A stretch of 64,000 nt of DNA from Macrotrachela quadricornifera (taxonomy: Eukaryota; Rotifera; Eurotatoria; Philodinida; Philodinidae). Position 1 is the first letter of the stretch, and each line of letters starts with the position of its first letter. The position numbers and the translations under genes are program-made. Below are positions 59,798 to 64,000 of the stretch, one piece after another. Location: assembly GCA_022393335.1 (NCBI GenBank), contig JAJEKB010020913.1, positions 24,117-88,116 on the forward strand, in the 5' to 3' direction. The notes under the pieces were generated by a model that was given only the letters and a program-made list of their open reading frames with translations, was not told the origin of the DNA and ran no database searches.

Positions 59798-60206
59798 TCA
59801 CAAATGCGATAGCAAAGCTGAAACTGATCTGATCGAACTGAACCAAAACCAGTTCAAAAAAGCAACCGGCTCGGAAATTGATCAGTTGAAAGTTTTGAAA
59901 AATCTCTTTAAATAATTCAAGTATTGCCTATAGAAATCAAAGTTTCGATAGTTTTCCGTCAGAATACATAGAAAAATGCAAGAAGCATTTGTCTTTCAAT
60001 TTTTTTCAAAAATCATAAGTATGCTTAGTTTGCTTTCACATGTGTCTCGAAAATCTTTTATTTTTGAAATAATTTTTTTTTAAATCCGCTTACCAAAAAG
60101 ATTCTCAACTTTTCTTGGTTTTTACTGGAATTTCACGGATTAGACATACGATTTCAACCGGTTGGACAAGGTCAGCTTAATATTTTCGAACAGGTTTCAA
60201 CTCTGT
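59798..60206. mobile_element. Possible hAT-like insertion truncating the mariner copy
   Basis: The left end caaagctgaaactg and the right end (reverse complement cagagttgaaacctg) are similar. Subterminal gaaccaaaaccagttc and ccggttgg-type repeats occur at either side. The flanking 8-mers do not match, so this is tentative. The stretch 60207-60548 shows nothing else. Confidence 0.3.
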
Positions 60207-60548
60207 CTTTTTATGAAAACATAAAGTTGATCCATGACGATCTCTGATCGAAGGATCACAATAATTACATCAAATTTCATAAACAAAAGTATAAAAATTT
60301 TGATGGTTAAATTCTGATAGAATTCGAACAGTTTAAGCTTATCAAAATTTTTAAGAAATCTTCGACGAGTTTAACCGATCGTCATTTCTATTGGTTTGAT
60401 TTCAATCAAATATGTTTTACTCTTCGAAGACATAACACTAGTGGTTATTGCACTTAAGCAAATAAATATTGATTTTATATTTGTCGATATATAAATGTAA
60501 TATAGAATGATGACCTTATAGAAAAATAATAGCGTAAATAAACAAAAT

Positions 60549-61817
60549 TTAGTTTTGAAGTTCTTGTTGTACAAGAGTGATCCAGTAAGCTACACCGAAA
60601 ATAGTTGCATCATCGTTAAAATTATACGTTGGAGAATGAAGTTGACCAGATTGATTTCCATTTCCCATAAATATAAATGCACCTTTTTTTTGTTCGAGCA
60701 TTTCAGAAAAATCTTCTGAATTCAATATTGGAAGAATATTTTTATTGACATTATTGACGCTTACGAGACTTTCAGCTGCTTTAATAGCACGTTCCGTCGA
60801 TTGAATGTCATTAACAAGTGCGATTGCTTCCTGATTGAATATAAGTTCAGCTGTACAATCAAATGCAATAGCAAGACCATGTGATAATTGTTCCATACGT
60901 TGTTTAATTTTATCTCGAACCTCTTTGGTAAAACTACGTATAGTACCACCAATACGAATTTCTGATGGTAAGACATTTAACGAACTGAAAAATCCACTTT
61001 GAATAGCACCAACACTAATTACAGCTGTATCTGTTGGTGCAATATTTCGACTAACAATTGTTTGTAATGATAGAATAAATTGTGATAGAAGTATTGTCAC
61101 ATCAGTAGATAAATGTGGTGTAGCTCCATGACCACCGGTACCTCGAAATGTAACAATCCAACTATCGGCTGCTGACATCGTTGGACCTGATCGAATAGCA
61201 AATTGTCCAACATCTAAACCTACAAGATTATGCAATCCATAAATAGCATCCATTGGAAATCTTTCAAATAGTTTATCTTTTATCATCTTCTTAGCACCAT
61301 CCTCTTTTTCTTCAGCTGGTTGAAAAATAAAATAAACAGTTCCATTAAATGAATTTCGATTTTCTGATAGATATTTAGCTGCACCAAGTAACATTGTTGT
61401 ATGTCCATCATGGCCACAAGCATGCATTACACCAGGAATTGTGGATACGTATGACACATTGTTTTCTTCGATGATTTCAAGTGCATCCATATCAGCACGC
61501 AGACCAATTGAACGATTACCTGGTAAGTTACTTTTCAATGTGCCGACAACACCTGTATTGCCCACTCCTTCAGTGACATTTATTCCCCATTGTTTAAGCT
61601 TAAAAGCAACTAGAGTGCCAGTACGGATTTCTTTCATTGCTGATTCAGGATGTGAATGAATATCTTGACGAATGACAGTCAATTCAGTTTCTGTGGCACG
61701 TAATCGACTTAATAGACTATCGTTCATTTCTTTTTGATTTTGAGTATTTGAATTAACATTTTTCAAAATAATTACTACCGAAATAAGTAACAACAAACTC
61801 GAGAGAGAAAAATACAT
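60549..61817 (-). CDS. M20D-family metallo-amidohydrolase, secreted (amino-acid N-acyl hydrolase / IAA-amino acid hydrolase-like)
   Basis: 422 aa, intronless, ATG at 61817. Residues 1-24 are a strong signal peptide (SLSSLLLLISVVIIL). The M20D metal ligands are all present: C134 and H136 in HACGHDGH, catalytic E169 and metal E170 in QPAEE, H196 in GLHN, and H394 in QLHSPTYNF. The dimerisation/lid insert (about 215-325) contains GTGGHGATPH and VGAIQSG, as in the family. It hydrolyses an amide bond of N-acyl amino acids or similar conjugates with two metal ions. Family knowledge: M20D enzymes are common in bacteria and plants, not typical of animals as this subtype. With no intron in 1.3 kb and a eukaryote-type signal peptide, it is a candidate laterally acquired gene adapted for secretion. 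The exact substrate is unknown. Confidence 0.88.
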   Translation of the reverse strand: MYFSLSSLLLLISVVIILKNVNSNTQNQKEMNDSLLSRLRATETELTVIRQDIHSHPESAMKEIRTGTLVAFKLKQWGINVTEGVGNTGVVGTLKSNLPGNRSIGLRADMDALEIIEENNVSYVSTIPGVMHACGHDGHTTMLLGAAKYLSENRNSFNGTVYFIFQPAEEKEDGAKKMIKDKLFERFPMDAIYGLHNLVGLDVGQFAIRSGPTMSAADSWIVTFRGTGGHGATPHLSTDVTILLSQFILSLQTIVSRNIAPTDTAVISVGAIQSGFFSSLNVLPSEIRIGGTIRSFTKEVRDKIKQRMEQLSHGLAIAFDCTAELIFNQEAIALVNDIQSTERAIKAAESLVSVNNVNKNILPILNSEDFSEMLEQKKGAFIFMGNGNQSGQLHSPTYNFNDDATIFGVAYWITLVQQELQN

Positions 61818-62237
61818 TGATTTAAAAGTTTTGTCTTAATTATCAATGACAATATATAATAAAGATAAAAGAGGATTATCGATGTAGTTCTATAAATATC
61901 ATCGTTTGGATTTCTTAAAGAACACGAGGTAAATATTCTTGCTCTTTCGATTAGATTTATAAAACTATACAAAATCATTGATATAAAGAAGAGCCTTCCC
62001 TGTCTTCGTATGTTACTTAGATACAAACATTAATATGTAGAATATCTCATGAATACATTTTTCCAACCTATTTTTATTTAAATTTAAATAATTGAAGTTG
62101 AGAAAAGTGTAAGAATTTATTATCCATTCAAATATTTTTATAATTAAAATTGCTTGGCTGTAGATCATTTATAGAAATTTCTTCTTCAAAATATTAGACT
62201 GTCTAGAAAGTTTGTGCAGCTACCCGTTTACTACAAG
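61818..62237. promoter_or_regulatory. Upstream region of the M20D gene
   Basis: AT-rich. The promoter is presumably here since the gene starts at 61817 on the minus strand. No defined site is recognised. Confidence 0.3.
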
Positions 62238-62239
62238 TA

Positions 62240-62860
62240 CACCACTTTTCACCTAATTACTTCATCGCCTTCTTAGAAAAAGAAAAAAGTTTTCATAGTC
62301 ACGTTTTCCCACAAAATCAGGATATTCTGTTTTATAGAGTTCATCAAGGGTTGCAAGGTGTATTGTTTGGGTTTGAATTTGGAGTCAGTTAAGATGTTAA
62401 AGAAGGCTGTTTGACAAGGAAGCACTTTGGTGTCATGAAAAACTCACAAGTAAAATGTGCATTTTTCTTCGAAGTTCTTGCATATCTCTTGGAAATTTCA
62501 TTCGATTGCTCTGAAAATTCAGCAGAAAAAGAGTTTTGACTGCTTTTTCTACTGCCAGCCTCTAATGGCTTCTAAATTTCAAAACTCTTTGATCATGTAT
62601 GCATGGGAACTCTTCTAGAGATCCTCTAAGAAACCCGAGAGTTTTGAACAAATAGTGTTTGGTTCTTACTGTCAGAGGTTGTAACTCGTATGAAATTGTG
62701 TTCACCCTAAAATTCTCATCTTTCAGTGCTTTCTGGTTAATGAGATACAGAGATATCCAATCGGCAGCGTCACCATTATATCTGAAATAAGGGCGATCTG
62801 GTCGTGAAAACTTCTTTCTTTTCCCAAAAAGGTAGTGGAATAATTAGGCGAAAAGTGGTG
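62240..62860. mobile_element. TA-flanked MITE (Tc1/mariner-like), 621 bp
   Basis: The ends caccacttttcacctaatta and (reverse complement) caccacttttcgcctaatta differ at one position in 20 and are flanked by TA at 62238-62239 and 62861-62862. Sub-terminal gttttcatagtcacg and cgtgaaaac blocks are also inverted. No transposase. Confidence 0.7.
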
Positions 62861-62862
62861 TA

Positions 62863-64000
62863 TCATCCTAAATATGTACGCTTTACACAATGGGAAAAAC
62901 TGTATTTTTCATGTTTGTAGTAGAAGAGCACTTGCTGGACCTAGGACAGCTCACAGTTCTATGAACCGAAACTTTTTCGAGAACTGTATCTAACCAATAC
63001 TTCCTTTTTCAAGAACTATAAGCAATTGATGGTTTTTTTTCGGAAACTATATGCAAGGAGCAGTTTGCTCTCGAAAATGAACTGTCTGAAATAGATCAGT
63101 TTCCATCAAAGGTCTATTTGGAACGGATCAGTTCCCGAGATCGGCATTGATATGAAACTGTCCGGGACCTATTCGTATTCAATTGTCGAGCTAGAAAATT
63201 AGGGAATTTTTTCATATTCAGTCGATACCATCAGATACATACATAGAGTACCAGCACTTATACAAACTTTTTTGCTTATTCTTTAAATCTATTGTTCATT
63301 TATTGAACAAAGTAATAATATAATTGTAAAGTCAAAGCAATTTTCTTAATCACGAAATAAAAGTCGGTCTAAAGTTTTAATACATGATGTTTCTTTCTTT
63401 CTAGAGTATTTTTTTCAATTTATCAAACCTCTAAACAAAGGCATGTTTCTTGTTTAACAGAACAAATTTTCAAGTCTTGAACACTTATTCAGTACTTAAA
63501 ATTTATATTTAGATCATTTTTTTAATCAAGTTGACCCTGTAATATAATACGTAAACAAATAGTCTCATATTGATTTTTTGAGTTGATACTTTATTATCAG
63601 CTGTTCAGAAATTTTTTTATCCAGAAATACTTTAAAACAAACAAGATAGATTAAAGCTGATGGATTTCTTCCTTTAATCCCGGAAATCTGCATTACTGTT
63701 TCACATTATGTGATAATTAAACACGATCTGTTGTTCTTACATGTTTTCAATTGTTTATAGAATATTTAAAACAGATAATTGTAATATAACGCCATCTACC
63801 ATACAAAAAATAAAAATACAATTTTTTCAATAATTTATTTTAATCTGTTAAATAAGATTTCTGTATTCATTTATTCCTTTAATATAATCAAATCCGATCT
63901 TTTTTATAACAAAGCAAAGTAATGAACAATGAATGCATTTACAAAAGATAAACATATAAAGTGGCGGAAAAAAGTTTAACAACAAGACTATTTCTTTTGA
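62863..64000. other. Intergenic stretch to the window end
   Basis: 62940-63180 has several partly inverted ggaac/gttcc-containing units (gaactgt, cagttcc), perhaps another degenerate MITE. 63200-64000 is AT-rich with nothing recognisable. Confidence 0.35.

Overview
The window looks like nuclear DNA of a bdelloid rotifer (Adineta/Rotaria/Philodina-like). This is inference from gene types and architecture, not from a database match. The evidence is AT-rich DNA, introns mostly 48-62 bp with GT-AG ends, a bdelloid-style short GPCR, a degenerate ADP-ribosyltransferase-TPR gene, FLYWCH-MULE and Helitron remains, many small inverted-repeat transposons, and several intronless genes with bacterial-looking protein sequences (SIR2-like, SDR, M20D hydrolase). 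One assembly gap (10 N) lies at 17721-17730.

Layout. 1-20.5 kb holds no convincing gene. It is dominated by transposons inserted into transposons: an outer inverted-repeat pair (2761-16119) encloses an element with perfect 8-bp target duplications (3140-14953). That encloses a large inverted-repeat pair (5903-10631), which encloses a palindrome (8126-9475), which encloses a 401-bp hAT-type MITE (8882-9282). Further hAT and mariner-type MITEs sit in the same nest. 20.5-30 kb carries a small Cys-rich protein, a decayed cation/proton antiporter, a secreted antistasin-like peptide, a SIR2-like protein and an SDR oxidoreductase. 30.9-35.8 kb is an ABCC transporter and 37.9-38.9 kb a GPCR. 40-43.6 kb is a graveyard: a Helitron fragment, a FLYWCH-MULE transposase with two stops, and an ADP-ribosyltransferase-TPR pseudogene. 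46.6-50.6 kb is an 11-exon macro-WWE-PARP gene. 52-56.5 kb has a cytochrome P450 scrap and a 17-exon GH31 alpha-glucosidase. 57.3-58.2 kb is an F-box/SMI1-KNR4-like gene. 58.3-60.2 kb is transposase debris. 60.5-61.8 kb is an M20D hydrolase, followed by intergenic DNA with a MITE.

Function. The living genes do not form an operon or single pathway. Secreted digestion and defence (GH31 glucosidase, M20D hydrolase with signal peptide, antistasin-like peptide), membrane transport and sensing (ABCC, GPCR), and NAD+/ADP-ribose chemistry (SIR2-like protein, macro-PARP, dead ADP-ribosyltransferase) are represented. Exon structures given here were derived by hand from splice sites and reading frame. 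The ABCC (1219 aa), PARP (1042 aa) and GH31 (875 aa) models each close in frame.
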